A DNA stretch of 5,242 nucleotides. Origin: JAUREX01 sp044356825. GTDB lineage: Bacteria > Pseudomonadota > Alphaproteobacteria > Rhodobacterales > Rhodobacteraceae. Location of the stretch: NCBI GenBank assembly GCA_044356825.1, contig JBIKVM010000204.1, forward strand, positions 1 to 5,242. The letters run 5' to 3'. The notes beneath the pieces are model-generated. The model worked only from the letters and a program-made list of their open reading frames with translations, had not been told where the DNA came from and searched no databases. Each line of letters begins with the position of its first letter. Position 1 is the stretch's first letter. The position numbers and the translations under genes are program-made. Shown here in pieces: positions 5,238 through 5,242 of this stretch.

Positions 5238-5242
5238 CAGCT

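Noticed and set aside
5218..5241. Minus-strand open tail ending ADDEFS-stop, possibly the C-terminus of an upstream gene
   Set aside because: Acidic and plausible as a protein end, but only seven codons are visible and the stop falls inside the palindrome; too little to call a gene.
5181..5242. Plus-strand frame starting ATG ATT GAA and open to the window edge (MIEIYIIRLNYALKRT...)
   Set aside because: It uses codons such as ATA, AGA and CTA that are rare in GC-rich genomes, has no properly spaced ribosome site, and lies within the AT-rich promoter region.
1..5242. tRNA, rRNA, CRISPR array, insertion sequence or prophage ends
   Set aside because: No cloverleaf, spaced direct-repeat array, transposase motif or terminal inverted repeats were recognised on either strand.

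Overview
The window is very GC-rich. Its proteins are rich in Ala, Arg and Gly, and its gene families are typical of Alphaproteobacteria; Rhodobacterales is my best guess, from general family knowledge rather than a marker gene. Five protein genes are supported. One is cut by the left edge. The only AT-rich stretch is the last ~110 bases, upstream of the largest gene.

Layout. (1) 1-141, minus: first 47 codons of a gene resembling HPF/RaiA ribosome-associated (hibernation-type) proteins. (2) 142-317: divergent promoter region with a 12-bp perfect palindrome inside a near-consensus Fnr/FixK-type box. (3) 318-743, plus: DUF2267 protein. (4) 744-793: GC hairpin between convergent genes. (5) 794-1261, minus: 'host attachment' family protein. 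(6) 1263-2045, minus: Crp/Fnr-family regulator without the Fe-S cysteines of Fnr; its stop lies one base before the start of the host-attachment gene. (7) 2046-2159: leader of the regulator with an 18-bp dyad. (8) 2160-5102, minus: a 980-residue multidomain regulator. (9) 5103-5242: AT-rich promoter region with palindromes.

The 980-residue protein is the most unusual item. Read from its N-terminus, it has a CheB-methylesterase-like domain without recognisable Ser or His catalytic residues, then a PAS domain of the type found in CheB/CheR-PAS-kinase hybrids (but no CheR domain). Next come a histidine-kinase-like region with no phosphoacceptor His and broken ATP-binding boxes, a receiver-like domain without a phosphoacceptor Asp, an intact receiver, and a FixJ-like LuxR-type DNA-binding domain. 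It looks like a chemotaxis-type sensor hybrid turned into a soluble, probably non-catalytic transcription factor.

How the parts may work together (inference): a FixJ-like hybrid is followed on the same strand by a FixK-like Crp/Fnr protein. An Fnr/FixK-type box lies about 1 kb away, between genes for a likely ribosome-hibernation factor and a DUF2267 protein. This resembles the order of a FixJ-FixK cascade, here perhaps controlling a low-oxygen or stationary-phase stress cluster. No oxygen-fixation, cbb3 oxidase or nitrogenase gene is visible, so the signal is unknown.
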